Assembly: GCA_905181685.1 (NCBI GenBank)
Contig: CAJIYK010000001.1
Coordinates: forward strand, 1 to 64,000
DNA length: 64,000 bases
From: Methylophilales bacterium BACL14 MAG-120910-bin43
Lineage (GTDB): Bacteria > Pseudomonadota > Gammaproteobacteria > Burkholderiales > Methylophilaceae
Direction of reading: 5' to 3'
Shown here: positions 47,359-57,271 of the stretch, one piece after another
Position numbering within the stretch: position 1 is the first letter of the stretch
Layout of the letters: every line of letters starts with the position of its first letter
Notes under the pieces: generated by a model
Database searches by the model: none
Seen by the model: only the letters and a program-made list of their open reading frames with translations
What the model was told of the DNA's origin: nothing
Program-made: the position numbers and the translations under genes

Positions 47359-47388
47359 ATTTTACGCTATTTTAGCTATATTTGGCAA
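47359..47388 (-). promoter_or_regulatory. Candidate promoter of the rpsP operon
   Basis: On the minus strand TTGCCA (47388-47383) and TAAAAT (47364-47359) are 18 bases apart. Transcription would start near 47352, about 35 bases before the rpsP ATG. It lies in the only gap between queC and rpsP. Confidence 0.5.
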
Positions 47389-47405
47389 ATTAAATTATTG
47401 ATTTT

Positions 47406-48077
47406 TTATAAATATTTCGTTGGGTCAGGAAGACCTGCATTTTCAAACCCAGCCTTTCTCAAACGACAAGAATCACATTTACCACATGCCAAACCTTCAG
47501 AACTTACCTGGTAGCATGAAATTGTAAGAGAATAATCAACACCCAACTCAATTCCTTTAAGAATAATTTCTTTTTTTGAAAGCTTAATTAATGGAGTATG
47601 TATTTTTACTAAATCTCCCTCAACCGCTTTTTTTGTTGCTAAATTCGCCATTTTTTGAAAACTACTGATGTATTCTTCTCTACAGTCAGGATAGCCTGAG
47701 TAATCTACAGCGTTCACACCAATAAATATATCGGTACAGTCTATTGACTCTGCCCAAGCCATAGCAAGTGACATCATAATAGTATTTCTTGCAGGCACAT
47801 AAGTAATAGGTATACCGGTGGATAAATTTTCAGGGATACTAAGAGAATTATTCGTTAGTGCCGAATTATTTAACCAACTTAAATCAATTTCAACTTCTTT
47901 TAAATCCTTAACAGAAAAATATTTTGCAATTTTTTTTGCCGCTATTAATTCATAGTTATGACGTTGATGATAATTTATACTTAGTGCATAACAATCATAA
48001 TTATTTTCTTTCGCGATTGCTAAAGTTGTCGCTGAATCTAGACCTCCAGATAACAATATTATCGCCTTCTTAGACAC
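47406..48077 (-). CDS. queC: 7-cyano-7-deazaguanine synthase QueC
   Basis: QueC converts carboxy-deazaguanine to preQ0 on the queuosine pathway, using ATP. The PP-loop is AIILLSGGLDSATTLAIAKE. The zinc site at the C-terminus has cysteines in SCYQVSSEGLACGKCDSCRL. The 223-residue intact frame is normal. It overlaps the queE end by eight bases. Together with queE it hangs on the end of the tol-pal operon, a common linkage. Confidence 0.95.
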   Translation of the reverse strand: MSKKAIILLSGGLDSATTLAIAKENNYDCYALSINYHQRHNYELIAAKKIAKYFSVKDLKEVEIDLSWLNNSALTNNSLSIPENLSTGIPITYVPARNTIMMSLAMAWAESIDCTDIFIGVNAVDYSGYPDCREEYISSFQKMANLATKKAVEGDLVKIHTPLIKLSKKEIILKGIELGVDYSLTISCYQVSSEGLACGKCDSCRLRKAGFENAGLPDPTKYL

Positions 48078-48711
48078 CTTTTTTTTCTCCCCAAATTATT
48101 TTATGTAGTTGCACCTGAAATCTAACAGTTAGATTATCCTCTAGAATCCACTCTGATAGATTCTCATAAGATAAATTTTCGTACACAGGTGAAAAAATTA
48201 TTGGTGCTTTATCAATTAAATTTTCTTCTTTAATAAATGTTTTTGCCCATTCATAGTCTTCTCTACTTGAGAGAACAAATTTTATTTCGTCCTTATTATT
48301 TATTAAAGCAAGATTTTTTCTATCGTTTTTTAAGTGCTCGCCAGAATCTGGCGTTTTGATATCAAGAATAACTTTTGTCCTTTCATCAATACCTTCAATA
48401 CTTAAAGCCCCTCCAGTCTCTAGTGAAACCTGATAATCATTATCACAAAGTTTTTTTAAAAGCTCCCAACAAGGCTTTTGAGCAAGAGGCTCACCCCCTG
48501 TCACTGTTACATATTTAGTTTTATATTGAGAAATATCTTTAAGTATTTCATCAAGTGACATATTTTTTCCACCATGGAAGGCGTAAGCAGTATCACAATA
48601 TTTACACCTCATTGGGCACCCAGTTAAACGAATAAATATAGTGGGGAAACCTATACGCGAGCTTTCCCCCTGAAGTGAAAAGAAAATTTCGTTTATTTTA
48701 AGAGAGGTCAC
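48070..48711 (-). CDS. queE: 7-carboxy-7-deazaguanine synthase QueE
   Basis: QueE is a radical SAM enzyme that rearranges carboxy-tetrahydropterin. The cluster motif is C-x3-C-x2-C in TGCPMRCKYCDTAYAF. The glycine-rich VTVTGGEPLAQKPC follows, and the N-terminus INEIFFSLQGESSRIGFPT is diagnostic. Length 213 residues, intact. It starts 18 bases after the cpoB stop region and overlaps queC. queD is not in the window. Confidence 0.94.
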   Translation of the reverse strand: MTSLKINEIFFSLQGESSRIGFPTIFIRLTGCPMRCKYCDTAYAFHGGKNMSLDEILKDISQYKTKYVTVTGGEPLAQKPCWELLKKLCDNDYQVSLETGGALSIEGIDERTKVILDIKTPDSGEHLKNDRKNLALINNKDEIKFVLSSREDYEWAKTFIKEENLIDKAPIIFSPVYENLSYENLSEWILEDNLTVRFQVQLHKIIWGEKKGV

Positions 48712-48729
48712 TTGATTAAAACCCAGAAT

Positions 48730-49626
48730 TTATAATTTAATTGATTCTAAATCCTTAAGTCTCTTTTTAGCACTCAGAATAATATCAGCATTTGGATATT
48801 TTTTTATCAAAGTTCTAAGGGTTTGTTTTGCTTTTGTGATTCTTGTTAATTGGATTTGAGAGTTTGATACTTGGTATAAGCTGTTGGGTGCTATCGGATT
48901 ATCAGGGTACTCCAAAACTATTTTATTAAATGTATTGATTGCTGCTTTATAGTTTCTTAATGCAAATTGTGTATATCCTAAATTATACTTAGCCTCAGGT
49001 AATAATTCTGAACTAGGATAGTTAACAACAAATTTATCAAGCGCGTCAAAGGCTTCTTTGTATTTGGTAGCTGTTATAAGCTTTTTCGCATCTTCAAATT
49101 CCTGATATTCTATATTTTTATCCACTAGTGGTGGGAGATCAGCTGCCTGCGGAATTGGTTCAGGAGCGATTTCAGGAAGTACTTCTTCTTCTTGAATAAG
49201 AAGGTTATTTTGAGATAAGGGTTCGTTGGTTGGCGCAGAATCAGATGAGTTTACGTTATTTTCTATTTTCAGCGCACTATCTTCAATTTTTTGTAGACGC
49301 TCATTTAATTCTTTATATAAAACTTTTTGGCGCTCTTCTGATGTTTGTAATGCATAAGTTAAGACTTCAACTTCACCTCTTAACTTAGAAAGGTCATCAA
49401 AAAGGGTATTTATTCGTTCGGAAAGGCTATTTATTAACTTCGGATCTACCTTGTTACTTTTCTCGAAATTTGTAAATTTTTCTTTTATTTCAAACTCAAT
49501 TGAGCTTTGAAGCGCATTGAGTTGGTCTTGTATTTCATTTAATTTTTTTCTTGCTCCCTCATCCTCAAATAATGCGTAAACAGAATTTGAGAGCAATAAA
49601 AGACCAACCCATAAATAGCGTTTCAT
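48730..49626 (-). CDS. cpoB: Cell division coordinator CpoB (YbgF)
   Basis: CpoB is a periplasmic protein linked to Tol-Pal and to peptidoglycan synthesis at the septum. The signal peptide ends LLLSNSVYA. A coiled coil runs from about residue 25 to 125 (KLNEIQDQLNALQSSIEFE, LSERINTLFDDLSKLRGEVE). A glutamate/proline-rich linker follows, then three TPR units (KEAFDALDKFVVNYPSSELL, YKAAINTFNKIVLEYPDN-type). The 298-residue frame is intact. It is in its standard place after pal. Confidence 0.92.
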   Translation of the reverse strand: MKRYLWVGLLLLSNSVYALFEDEGARKKLNEIQDQLNALQSSIEFEIKEKFTNFEKSNKVDPKLINSLSERINTLFDDLSKLRGEVEVLTYALQTSEERQKVLYKELNERLQKIEDSALKIENNVNSSDSAPTNEPLSQNNLLIQEEEVLPEIAPEPIPQAADLPPLVDKNIEYQEFEDAKKLITATKYKEAFDALDKFVVNYPSSELLPEAKYNLGYTQFALRNYKAAINTFNKIVLEYPDNPIAPNSLYQVSNSQIQLTRITKAKQTLRTLIKKYPNADIILSAKKRLKDLESIKL

Positions 49627-49635
49627 TCAGTACTT

Positions 49636-50170
49636 TTACTCTACTGTGTAGACAATGTCTGCTCGTCTATCTTCTCCACATGAGTTTTGTTCAACACAAT
49701 CTAAGTTAGCATATTCTTTACCATAGCTTACTGTTTCGATTTGAGAATCATCCACTCCAAATGAATTAAGTGCTTCTTTTACAGCAACAGCTCTTTTTTG
49801 TCCAAGAGATAGATTATATTCATGAGAGCCACGGTAATCTGTATTCCCTTGGATTTTCATATTAGCTGCAGGTGTTTCATTTAAGTATTTAGCATGCGCT
49901 TGAATAACTTCCATATATTCTTGCTTAACTACGATACTTATTAAAGTCAAAGTAAATACCTCTTTTATCTTTTGCTAAAAGTGGATTTCCTCTTAATTCT
50001 AGAAGATTTAAATCGGTGATGTATATGCTGTTCCTTGATTATCATCAGCTTGCATTGACTGTAATTCTGGTTGTGGTGGATTTAATGGTTGTGACTCTTG
50101 AAGCTCTGTCGAAGCTACAGCCAGCAAGTAGTGAGCCTAAAAGTGCTGTTAATAATATTGATTTTTTCAC
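49636..50170 (-). CDS. pal: Peptidoglycan-associated lipoprotein Pal (frame broken)
   Basis: Pal anchors the outer membrane to peptidoglycan and works with TolB. A GTG at 50170 after GGGGAAAAAAG starts a lipoprotein signal VKKSILLTALLGSLLAGC. A proline/glutamine-rich linker follows in a second frame (QPLNPPQPELQSMQ). The C-terminal OmpA-like domain (49636-49950) contains NTDYRGSHEYNLSLGQKRAV, in which the conserved Asp and Arg bind diaminopimelate. Shifts lie near 50130, 50025 and 49945. Length about 178 residues, normal for Pal. Confidence 0.9.
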
Positions 50171-50194
50171 CTTTTTTCCCCTTTTTTTATATAT

Positions 50195-51482
50195 TTAATT
50201 TTTAATTGGTCCCCAAGCAGGTTCTTGAACTTGTCTGCTGCCTAATGGCAAGGGATCAATTTTTAACCCATTTATTGATACTGTACCAATTTTTGTGGTT
50301 TTTCCATAGTTTTTATAAACAAATAATACCATATGTCCGTTTGGAGCAAAAACTGGTGCCTCATCTAAGGGCCTTTTGTTAACTTGAGTACTTGGTTAGA
50401 TTGAAGATTTTGAAGAGCCACTTTAAATTTACCCTGATCCTGAGTTAAGTACAAAAGTAGTTTTCCATCATAAGATAAGCTCGGATATAAATTATATTTT
50501 CCTTCGAAAGTCACTCGACTTACTTCAGATGACTCAAGATTAAACTTATATATTTGAGGTCCACCCCCCTGATTTGAGGTGTAATAAATTTCTTTTCCAT
50601 CAGGTGACCATGATGGCTCAGTAGTAATTGACCTTGATCGAATTAACCTCTTAACATCAGAACCGTCTGCATTAATCAAATAAATTTGTGAATTTGTGCT
50701 GTATGTCAAAACAATAGCTAATCTTTTTCCATCAGGTGACCAAGCAGGTGCGCTATTGTTACCTTTAAAATTTGCGAGAAGCTTTCTTTTACCCGTTGCA
50801 ATTTCCTGAATATAAATAACTGGCTTTTCTTTTTCAAAAGAAACATAAGCAATCTTTTTTCCATCGGGAGACCACCTTGGTGAAATAATTGGCATTTTTG
50901 AATCTAATAAAGTTGTAATGTTGTAGCCATCATAATCAGCAATATTGAGTTTAAATTTTTGATTATTATATTTTTCAACAAAAGCAATTTTTGTATGGAA
51001 AACACCCTTACTACCTGTCAATCTTTCATAAACCTTATCTGATACTTTGTGTCCAATAGCGCGAATTTGATTGTTTTTACCTACATACTCACCACTTAAT
51101 ATTGTTTGTTGTTTATAAATATCAATAAGGCTCCAACTAACTTTAATTTTTTCTTTTTGAACAAAATCAATCCTACCGATGATTAAAAACTGTGCCTCTA
51201 AACTCTTCCACTGTGAAAAATTTACCTCTTTATCGCTATTGGGGAGGCAGCTACTCCACGAGTATCAAGTGGATAAAATAAGCCTGATCTTCCTAAATCA
51301 CCTTTGATGACTGAGTTGATTTTGCCAATATCTTTTTGTGCTCCAAAACTTTTGAATGGCATCACTGCAATTGGAATTTGGCTAGCCTTACCACCCAAAA
51401 TTTCAATTACTTCAAGCGCATGAATAACGCTTGATGAAAAAAATAAAAATCCAGCAAAAATAATGTGTAAAAACTTATTCAT
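50195..51482 (-). CDS. tolB: Tol-Pal system protein TolB (frame broken)
   Basis: TolB is the periplasmic beta-propeller that links Pal with TolA. The signal peptide (MNKFLHIIFAGFLFFSSSVI) is followed by IAVMPFKSFGAQ. The propeller contains repeated SPDGKKIAYVS-type blades (ISPRWSPDGKKIAYVSFEKE, APAWSPDGKRLAIVLTYST). The last blade, DEAPVFAPNGHMVLFVYKNY, is in another frame and ends WGPIKN at 50195. Shifts are near 51225 and 50370. Length about 429 residues, close to the E. coli protein. It lies between tolA and pal as usual. Confidence 0.93.
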
Positions 51483-51487
51483 TTAAT

Positions 51488-52335
51488 CTATTCGACTCCG
51501 TTTGGATGAAATTTCAACTCTAAATTTTTCAATTTACTAAATAAACCACTATCTTTTGGAAGAGGGAGTGGTTGTGACTGGATAATTGCTCTTTCAACAG
51601 CATCATCACAACTTTTTATTTTACTCGATTTGGTCATTTTAGGTTGTCCAAGTAACTCACCTGTCGGCATTAAACTTATTCTAAATTCTAAAGTAATATA
51701 ATCCAACCCACATAGTTGTTGATTTACATTTTGTTGAATTTTTTGTTGAATAAGAAGTTTATACTTATTCAATTCACCAGTATTTACTCCTCCCTTGACT
51801 TCATTTTCGCCTTCAAGAGCAGGTTTTTTTTGTTGCTTTAGTTCACTTTCTCTTAATTCAGCCTGCATCTTTTCTATCTTTTGTTGTTCATGATCTGTTG
51901 TTGTAAGCGCTCCACTTTTTCCTTTTCAAGCATTTCTTTTTTTAATTTGTCTATTTTTTCTTGTTTTAATACCTTTTTTTTAAGCTCTTTAATTGCCTTT
52001 TGTTTTTTTAATTTTTTTGCTTTTTTCTTTCAGCAGCTTTCTTTTTCTTTAATTTAATATCTGCTTCCTTTTGAGCCTTTGCTTTTGCTTTTGCTTCAGC
52101 AGATTTCTGAGCTTAGTATTTTGTTTTTGTTTAATTTTTTTCTTAGGGGTTGCTTGAGTTTTATTTATTTTTTTTTGACCGGAACACTATCCCAGAGCTC
52201 TACCTCGCCATAGTATGGTGTTTTTGTTTGCCATCCGACAGAAAAAATCATAACTAAAAAAAGTGCTAGGTGAATTGCGAATGAAAATAAATTAGCCTGC
52301 AATTCATCATTATTTTCCAACTTTAAAAATTTCAT
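51488..52335 (-). CDS. tolA: Tol-Pal system protein TolA (frame broken several times)
   Basis: TolA spans the periplasm between TolQR and the outer membrane. The N-terminal membrane helix is FSFAIHLALFLVMIFSVGW, followed by the SVGWQT-type region. The central part is a very lysine-rich helix, here broken into several frames by long A runs between about 51870 and 52190. The C-terminal domain (51488-51868) has YKLLIQQKIQQNVNQQLCG and KSCDDAVERAIIQSQPLPLP. Length about 282 residues. A-rich DNA coding for poly-lysine is where sequencing miscounts are most likely. Confidence 0.88.
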
Positions 52336-52339
52336 TTAA

Positions 52340-52723
52340 TTATTCAGGTTTAAGTAGTAAACCTACTTTGTTAAATTCATTTTGCTTTAATAAGTCCATT
52401 AGTGAAATTACTGCGCCATATTTAACTTTCTCATCTGCAGCGATAACAATAGATTGAGCTGGATCTTTCTCTAATTTCTGTTTCAACAGAACTAATAATG
52501 AATCTTTTTTGTATGACTTGCCATTGACTTCAATTTTTGAATTTTTTTTAATGGATATTACGATTGGATTACTTTTTTGCTTCAAAGACTGTCCCACTTT
52601 TGGTAGCTCAACAACGCCTGGATTTGTCATGGGTGCTGTGACCATAAAAATAACTAATAAAACTAACATTACATCAATGTATGGCACCACATTGATTTGA
52701 TCCATCATCCTTCTTTTTCTCAT
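52340..52723 (-). CDS. tolR: Tol-Pal system protein TolR
   Basis: TolR is part of the proton-driven TolQR motor. I chose the ATG at 52723 (MRKRRMMDQINVVPYIDVML), which places the single span with its key aspartate (D in PYIDVMLVLLVIFMVT) correctly; a longer in-frame opening into tolQ is not real. The periplasmic part follows (SIVIAADEKVKYGAVISLMD). Length 127 residues. It starts just within the tolQ stop region and ends five bases before tolA. Confidence 0.94.
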   Translation of the reverse strand: MRKRRMMDQINVVPYIDVMLVLLVIFMVTAPMTNPGVVELPKVGQSLKQKSNPIVISIKKNSKIEVNGKSYKKDSLLVLLKQKLEKDPAQSIVIAADEKVKYGAVISLMDLLKQNEFNKVGLLLKPE

Positions 52724-52727
52724 GAAA

Positions 52728-53402
52728 CTATCCTTTACGATCCATGATGTTGATAAATTCCTCCATAAAACTTTCATACCTAATTGAAATTCTATCGACT
52801 TTAGAGGCAAACTTGTTGTATGCGATGACTGCAGGTATTGCTGCAAATAATCCAATTGCTGTCGCAATTAATGCTTCTGCAATCCCCGGGGCGACTTGAG
52901 CTAAAGAGGCTTGTGCAACATTTGCTAGCCCAATAAATGCATTCATAATTCCCCAAACTGTTCCAAAAAGACCTATATAGGGGCTGACTGATCCAACGGA
53001 TGCCAAAAATGGTAAATGTCTGTCTAGTGTATCAACCTCTCTGTTATATGTCGCACTCATTGCTCTCCTGACACTTTCAACGCTTTTTTTATCAAGAGCA
53101 CCTGTATTTTTATTTGACATATACTCTTTATAACCAGCTTTAAATATGACAGGTAATCCAAGTATGTCTTTTGGTGGTTTGACACTAACTGACTCGTATA
53201 GGTTACTTAAGCTGCCGCCTGACCAAAAAATTTTCTCAAAATCATCCGTATTTTGCTCTGCCATTTTTAACGTTTTAATCTTAAGATAAATAATTTTCCA
53301 GGAAGCCATAGATGCAATTACTAAGATAAGCATGACAGCTTGAACAGGGAGACTTGCATCCCAGATTAATGAAAAAAAGGATAAGTCACTACCAATAGTC
53401 AT
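52728..53402 (-). CDS. tolQ: Tol-Pal system protein TolQ
   Basis: TolQ forms the pentameric proton channel subunit with TolR, related to MotA and ExbB. The 224-residue protein has three spans. The first is VQAVMLILVIASMASWKII, followed later by LPFLASVGSVSPYIGLFGTV and EALIATAIGLFAAIPAVIAY with the conserved threonine. Its ATG overlaps the ybgC stop (ATGA). The frame is intact. It is the first inner-membrane gene of the tol cluster. Confidence 0.95.
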   Translation of the reverse strand: MTIGSDLSFFSLIWDASLPVQAVMLILVIASMASWKIIYLKIKTLKMAEQNTDDFEKIFWSGGSLSNLYESVSVKPPKDILGLPVIFKAGYKEYMSNKNTGALDKKSVESVRRAMSATYNREVDTLDRHLPFLASVGSVSPYIGLFGTVWGIMNAFIGLANVAQASLAQVAPGIAEALIATAIGLFAAIPAVIAYNKFASKVDRISIRYESFMEEFINIMDRKG

Positions 53403-53807
53403 AATATCTCCATTTGTTGTTTTATTAATTTTGGGATTCTTTGGGGTTTAAAAGTCTCAGAATGTATACACGCAATGCTTACTTTGGCTGAAGTATAAAG
53501 TCTGAATTCTTCATTATATTTTGAGTTAAATCTACCTTGATGCGCCAATATTATCTAGAGAAGTTTCAATGTCAAGTTCATCGTTAAAGCTTGCTGCTTT
53601 TTTATAATCTATATTAACTTTGGCTACCACAAACATTATTTTATCCTTTTTTTTCAAGTCTGCTTGGTTTAAATCAAGACTTCTAAGCCATTCTGTCCTT
53701 GCACGTTCCATAAACTTTAGATAATTTGAGTGATAAACAACACCCCCACTGTCTGTATCTTCAAAGTAAATTCTTACACTCCATTTAAATGGTAAATGGC
53801 TTACCAT
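53399..53807 (-). CDS. ybgC: Acyl-CoA thioesterase YbgC (frame broken once)
   Basis: YbgC is a hotdog-fold thioesterase of the tol-pal operon. The N-terminal piece has [20 protein letters not shown] with the active-site aspartate, then [15 protein letters not shown]. After a shift near 53540 the other frame reads [20 protein letters not shown] and ends at the TGA overlapping tolQ. Length about 136 residues. The start overlaps the ruvB stop by seven bases. The cognate acyl-CoA is not known here. Confidence 0.92.
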
Positions 53808-54832
53808 AAGTTCTCATTATTATTATTTTTAGGCATCGTAATTCCAAAATGTTTATACGTTTGTGGTGTCGCCACTCTTCCTCTTGGCGTTCTCATCAAG
53901 AAACCCTGCTGAATAAGATAAGGCTCTATCACATCCTCTATTGTCTCTTTTTCTTCTCCAATAGCAGCAGCTAAATTATCTAAACCCACAGGCCCTCCAG
54001 AAAACTTTTCAATAATCGCCTTTAAAAAAGTACGGTCCATAAAATCTAACCCAATTAAATCAACATCTAACATTTTTAATGCTTGGTTAGCTATTTTTTC
54101 TTGATTTCACCCTCTGCTTTAATATCTGCATAATCCCTTACTCTTCTGAGCAATCTATTCGAGATTCTAGGCGTTCCTCGAGAGCGTTTTGCTAACTCTG
54201 AAGAGCCTTTTTTATCAATAGTTGTTTCAAGTAGCCCAGCACTTCTTAAAACAATTTTAGCTAACTCATCATTTGTATAAAATTCAAGACGAGAAACAAT
54301 CCCGAATCTATCACGAAGAGGATTAGTTAACATTCCAGCTCTTGTTGTCGCCCCAATCAGGGTAAATGGAGGTAATTCTAATTTAACAGACCTTGCAGAA
54401 GGGCCCTCACCAATCATAATATCTAATCGATAGTCTTCCATTGCTGGGTAAAGAATCTCTTCTATAACAGGAGAAATACGATGTATTTCATCTATAAACA
54501 GAACATCATTAGCTTCTAGATTTGATAATAATGCCGCTAAGTCACCTGTTTTCTCTAAGAACAGGACCTGAAGTTTGTTTAAGATTCACACCCATCTCAT
54601 TTGCAATAATATGTGCTAAGTTCGTTTTTCCTAGTCCAGGAGGCCCAAATAAAAGAAGGTGGTCTAGGGGTTCTTTTCTTTTTTTTGCAGCTCCAATGAA
54701 GATTTCTAATTGTTCTCTTATTTTCTCTTGACCAACGTAATCTACTAACTCTTTAGGCCTTAATGCGCGCTCAAAATTTTCTTCCTCACCGCTTACAGCT
54801 TCACTATTTTTAAACTGATCAGGTTCAATCAT
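53801..54832 (-). CDS. ruvB: Holliday junction helicase RuvB (frame broken at least twice)
   Basis: RuvB is the AAA+ motor of RuvAB branch migration. The N-terminal piece (54542-54832) has [19 protein letters not shown] and Walker [16 protein letters not shown]. The middle (54091-54441) includes [20 protein letters not shown] with sensor 1 and [20 protein letters not shown] with sensor 2. The C-terminal winged helix (53801-54073) has [20 protein letters not shown]. Breaks lie near 54540-54450 and near 54085. Length about 343 residues. It follows ruvA by about 20 bases. Confidence 0.94.
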
Positions 54833-54852
54833 TTTTTACCTATTTTAATAAT

Positions 54853-55428
54853 TTAATTTGATAATAATTTTAAAGCCTGTTTGATCCCATCATTTACTGA
54901 GACATTTTCATCTAAATCTTTTGTTACAGTTAATATATCTTTCTGATTATATCCCAGAGCCAATAAAGCATTTTGAATGTCACTTAACTCAGATGATCCT
55001 TGATTTTTTGAAGCCGCAAACTCTGTATCTGAGAATTTATCTTTAAGTTCCAAAATTAATCTTTCCGCTGTTTTTTTCCCAACACCAGGTATCTTTGTTA
55101 ATGAATTTACATCTTGGGTTTGAATCGAATGCGTCAACTCATTGACTGTCATTCCACCTAAAATTGATAATGATGCTTTTGCACCAATACCATTAACTTT
55201 TAGCAATTTTCTAAAGATAATCCTTTCTTGATCTGTTGCGAAACCAAATAATAATTGTGCGTCTTCTCTTACAAGAAAATGTGTCAGCAACACTACTTCG
55301 CTTCCAACTTCTGGCAAATCATAAAAGGTTGTCATCGGGACCTCTATTTCATAACCTACGCCATTACAGTCAATTAAGATATGTGGGGGAATTTTTTCTA
55401 AAATTTTACCTTGAATACGTCCAATCAT
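54853..55428 (-). CDS. ruvA: Holliday junction protein RuvA
   Basis: RuvA binds four-way junctions and recruits RuvB. It starts MIGRIQGKILEKIPPHILID, the OB-fold domain. Two helix-hairpin-helix motifs follow, LLKVNGIGAKASLSILGG and LTKIPGVGKKTAERLILEL. The C-terminal RuvB-binding domain (NALLALGYNQKDI) is complete. The 191-residue frame is intact. It overlaps ruvC by four bases. Confidence 0.96.
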   Translation of the reverse strand: MIGRIQGKILEKIPPHILIDCNGVGYEIEVPMTTFYDLPEVGSEVVLLTHFLVREDAQLLFGFATDQERIIFRKLLKVNGIGAKASLSILGGMTVNELTHSIQTQDVNSLTKIPGVGKKTAERLILELKDKFSDTEFAASKNQGSSELSDIQNALLALGYNQKDILTVTKDLDENVSVNDGIKQALKLLSN

Positions 55429-55949
55429 ATTATTCTGCCTGATTTCATTCGGTTACCTACCCCTAGCCTTCCAAGTGAATCACTAATATTAGCATGACAA
55501 ATAGCACAAGCGAGTGCATCTCCTGAATCTGGTCCAGGAAGTGAAGGTAACTTTAGTAACCTTTGAACCATAGTCTGAACTTGAAGTTTATCTGCATGGC
55601 CATTCCCTACTACAGATTTTTTGATTTGTAGGGCTGTATACTCGAAAATATTAATGTCTTTAGATACAGTTGCTGCTATTGCAGCACCTCGAGCCTGACC
55701 AAGTAAAAGCGTAGACTGAGGGTTAGTATTTACGAACACTTTTTCAATTGCAACAATACTAGGGCTAAACTTTTCAATCACCTCATCAATCCCTTGAACT
55801 ATAATTTTAATCCTTGCGGCTAAATCAAGATCTTGTTTAGTCGTTTTGATTGTTCCACTTGATTCATATATAAAATTTTGTTTTTCCTGATGAATAACAC
55901 CATAGCCAGTGACTCTTAAACCTGGATCAATGCCTAAGATCGTAATCAA
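55425..55949 (-). CDS. ruvC: Crossover junction endodeoxyribonuclease RuvC
   Basis: RuvC cuts Holliday junctions. The RNase H-like fold carries the catalytic acids in ILGIDPGLRVTGYGVI, VAIEKVFVNTNPQSTL and PDSGDALACAICHA. The length of 174 residues is normal. The gene overlaps the ruvA start and follows yebC after seven bases. yebC-ruvC-ruvA-ruvB-ybgC-tol is the standard order. Confidence 0.96.
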   Translation of the reverse strand: MITILGIDPGLRVTGYGVIHQEKQNFIYESSGTIKTTKQDLDLAARIKIIVQGIDEVIEKFSPSIVAIEKVFVNTNPQSTLLLGQARGAAIAATVSKDINIFEYTALQIKKSVVGNGHADKLQVQTMVQRLLKLPSLPGPDSGDALACAICHANISDSLGRLGVGNRMKSGRII

Positions 55950-55956
55950 GGATCAG

Positions 55957-56682
55957 TTATTCTTCAAAATTTGCATTAGTATAAACTTCCTGAACATCAT
56001 CTAAATCTTCTAAAATATCCAATATTTTTTGCATCTTCAAAGCATCATCGCCTTTTAAATTTATTTCATTTTCTGCTTTCATTGTTAGCTCAGCCAATTC
56101 TTTTTTAAAGCCTAATTTTTCAAGCCCTTCATTTATTTTAGTAAAATCATTGGGAACAGTAATAATTTCTACACTTTTGTCATCATTAATAATCACATCA
56201 TCAGCACCTAAATTAATTGCTTCATCCATCAGTACTTCACTATCATCTATAGGAGCAAAGAAGATGCTGCCACAATGCTTAAATAAAAATGAAACACATC
56301 CATCAGTACCTAAGTTACCTCCATTTTTTGATAAAGCATGTCTCACATCAGCTACCGCACGCACTTTATTATCTGATAGGCAATCAATAATAATTGCTAC
56401 TCCACTGATACCATAACCCTCATATCTTATCTCTTCATAATTAACACCTTCCAATTCTCCAGTTCCTCTTTTTATTGCCCTTGTAATATTTTCGGCAGGC
56501 ATACTTTGTTCTTTAGCCGCCGTTACTGCAGATCTTAATCTGGGATTAAAATTTATATCTCCTCCACTCATTCTTGCAGCAACAGTAATCTCCTTTACTA
56601 ATTTAGTAAAAATTTTTCCTCTCTTAGCATCTTGCCTTCCTTTGCGATGTTGAATATTTGCCCACTTTGAATGCCCTGCCAT
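55957..56682 (-). CDS. yebC: YebC/PmpR family protein
   Basis: This 241-residue protein begins [20 protein letters not shown], the family hallmark. YebC-type proteins have been described as DNA-binding regulators, and YebC2 members help translation at polyproline stretches. Which applies here is not settled by sequence. [14 protein letters not shown] is also conserved. It is the first gene of the ruv-tol run and has 156 bases to the divergent CBS gene. Confidence 0.95.
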   Translation of the reverse strand: MAGHSKWANIQHRKGRQDAKRGKIFTKLVKEITVAARMSGGDINFNPRLRSAVTAAKEQSMPAENITRAIKRGTGELEGVNYEEIRYEGYGISGVAIIIDCLSDNKVRAVADVRHALSKNGGNLGTDGCVSFLFKHCGSIFFAPIDDSEVLMDEAINLGADDVIINDDKSVEIITVPNDFTKINEGLEKLGFKKELAELTMKAENEINLKGDDALKMQKILDILEDLDDVQEVYTNANFEE

Positions 56683-56838
56683 ACTTAATCCTAACTAAAT
56701 ATTTTATTAGATGTAGTTTAGCAGTAAATATAGTGCTCTTTGTTAGTAGATTTATTCTAATTAAATAAGTTAAGTCGTTTTGCTTAAAGTTAAAAATTTA
56801 GTTATGCTAATTTTTTAACTTTGTTGAAATACATTTTA

Positions 56839-57270
56839 ATGAAAACATTAAAGCAAGTAATTGATACAAAAAATATTAAAGAGCTACTGACAATATCTCC
56901 GAATCAAACGGTTTTAGAAGCACTAATAGTTATGGCGGAATATAAAATTGGTGCCTTGTTAGTGACAGACAAAGAAAAGATGGTAGGAATCGTTTCCGAA
57001 AGAGATTATGCTCGTGAAATCATTCTCCACAAAAAATCGTCAAACGAAACGCTAGTTAAAGACATTATGACCAAAAAAGTTTTATTCTTAGACCCATCGG
57101 ACTCATTTGAAAAAGGCTTAGAAATTATGACAGAAAAAAAAGTTCGTCATATTCCAATCCTTAAAGGAAATAAAATTATTGGGATGGTTTCTCAAGGAGA
57201 TCTTGTGAAAGAAATGATTAGCCACCAAAAAGATTTAATCAGTCAACTAGAAATTTTTATTCAAAATTAA
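56839..57270 (+). CDS. CBS-pair domain protein
   Basis: This protein of about 143 residues consists almost entirely of two CBS domains. The first has LTISPNQTVLEALIVMAEYK and LLVTDKEKMVGIVSERDYAR. The second has LFLDPSDSFEKGLEIMTEKK and GNKIIGMVSQGDLVKEMI. Such stand-alone pairs bind adenosine nucleotides and regulate partners that are unknown here. I chose the ATG at 56839 over a TTG at 56821. It is convergent with yjbQ, one base apart. Confidence 0.88.
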   Translation: MKTLKQVIDTKNIKELLTISPNQTVLEALIVMAEYKIGALLVTDKEKMVGIVSERDYAREIILHKKSSNETLVKDIMTKKVLFLDPSDSFEKGLEIMTEKKVRHIPILKGNKIIGMVSQGDLVKEMISHQKDLISQLEIFIQN

Positions 57271-57271
57271 A

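Noticed and set aside
52340-52867. Longer tolR start at 52867
   Set aside because: It would extend deep into tolQ in another frame and add residues absent from TolR; the ATG at 52723 gives the normal protein.
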